Shown here: positions 15,038 to 15,274 of the stretch, in pieces
Position numbering within the stretch: position 1 is the first letter of the stretch
How the letters are laid out: each line of letters opens with the position of its first letter
NCBI GenBank assembly: GCA_004557185.1
Contig: SFEP01000053.1
Location: 1-15,274, forward strand
Reading direction: 5' to 3'
Source: Bacteroidales bacterium
Lineage (GTDB): Bacteria > Bacteroidota > Bacteroidia > Bacteroidales > Bacteroidaceae
DNA length: 15,274 nucleotides
Made by a program: the position numbers and the translations under genes
The notes under the pieces: generated by a model
Seen by the model: the letters and a program-made list of their open reading frames with translations, nothing else
What the model was told of the DNA's origin: nothing
The model's database searches: none

Positions 15038-15045
15038 CGTAACGG
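15038..15045 (+). repeat. Right half of an inverted pair flanking the array
   Basis: CGTAACGG is the exact reverse complement of CCGTTACG at 14822-14829, placed 16 nt beyond the last unit just as the left copy is 16 nt before the first. It may mark the ends of the array as a discrete element. Confidence 0.4.
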
Positions 15046-15175
15046 TTTTCCCTTGCTCCGTTTTGGCGATGTGCCTTTACGTAACGCCTTGTTTCGTTAT
15101 CGTGCTTCCTATATATAGTCGAGCCTTAACAAGGTGTTAACGCGTTGTTTGTCAATGCAATAAGTATTTGAAAAA

Positions 15176-15206
15176 TTGTGTATGTCAACAGGATTTTGTA
15201 CTTTTG
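15176..15206 (+). promoter_or_regulatory. Bacteroidetes-type promoter of the right-edge gene
   Basis: TTG (15176-15178), a 20-nt spacer and TACTTTTG (15199-15206) match the Bacteroidetes -33 and -7 elements. Transcription would begin near 15211-15213, giving a leader of about 18-20 nt before the ATG at 15231. This is the best two-part promoter in the window. Confidence 0.75.
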
Positions 15207-15230
15207 CGTAGTAAACCTTGCAAATTAGAT

Positions 15231-15274
15231 ATGTACAAGCCGTCTACTAACAGCCGTCAAGCATCGCTTTTCTG
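15231..15274 (+). CDS. 5' end of an unidentified gene, cut by the window edge
   Basis: An ATG at 15231 opens a frame that stays open to the edge: MYKPSTNSRQASLF, then an incomplete codon. A consensus promoter stands 24 nt upstream, which makes the start credible. The polar, basic opening ending in a hydrophobic pair could precede a membrane or signal segment, but 14 codons do not allow a family call. It is separated from glnN by a terminator, so it is a separate transcription unit. Confidence 0.6.
   Translation, partial: MYKPSTNSRQASLF

Larger units (their letters stand above)
14627..15230. other. Gene-free region holding terminator, repeat array and promoter
   Basis: This stretch of about 600 nt has no credible coding sequence. 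In order it holds the glnN terminator (14667-14706), about 140 nt of plain sequence, the 22-nt tandem array (14846-15021), about 150 nt with scattered CGTAAC-like words (15038-15045 and the palindrome TTACGTAA at 15077-15084), and a promoter (15176-15206). Minus-strand frames through the array stay open only because the repeat lacks minus-strand stop codons. Confidence 0.7.

Overview
The window looks like chromosomal DNA from a Bacteroidales bacterium, most plausibly a Prevotella-like species of moderate GC. This is inferred from gene content and promoter style, not from a search. Supporting signs are a type III glutamine synthetase, an LL-diaminopimelate aminotransferase (DapL), an AddAB pair that each carry a nuclease domain, a DUF4369-type lipoprotein, a lack of Shine-Dalgarno sites, and several TAnnTTTG boxes, the Bacteroidetes -7 promoter element, just ahead of genes.

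Minus-strand block (about 146-9949). Reading in the direction of transcription, it starts with a histidine phosphatase (9949-9383), then a DivIC/FtsB-type septum protein (9221-8925) closely followed by a four-helix membrane protein (8906-8544). Next comes a DUF4369-type lipoprotein (8308-7547) with its own candidate promoter, a 5' UTR hairpin and a strong 3' hairpin. A probable operon follows: family 2 glycosyltransferase (7340-6438), AddA-like helicase-nuclease (6383-2937) and AddB-like nuclease (2857-146). A possible further minus-strand gene starts at 26 and runs off the left edge.

Divergent region (9950-10229). It carries back-to-back TATCTTTG boxes for the phosphatase and for dapF, a 10-bp palindrome and a short tandem repeat.

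Plus-strand block (10230-14626). dapF, dapL and glnN lie in one direction with gaps of 64 and 55 nt. DapL transfers the amino group of glutamate to tetrahydrodipicolinate, giving LL-diaminopimelate. DapF epimerises this to meso-diaminopimelate for peptidoglycan and lysine. GlnN assimilates ammonia into glutamine from glutamate. The cluster therefore ties cell-wall precursor and lysine synthesis to nitrogen assimilation. It ends at a long stem-loop terminator (14667-14706).

Right end (14627-15274). A gene-free stretch of about 600 nt holds the most unusual element: eight head-to-tail copies of a 22-nt unit (14846-15021). Each unit is a near palindrome, and the central hexamer changes from GGGCCC to GCCGGC along the array while palindromy returns. 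The array is flanked by an inverted CCGTTACG/CGTAACGG pair. After it comes a good Bacteroidetes promoter and the first 14 codons of an unidentified gene. The rest of the window is ordinary housekeeping sequence.
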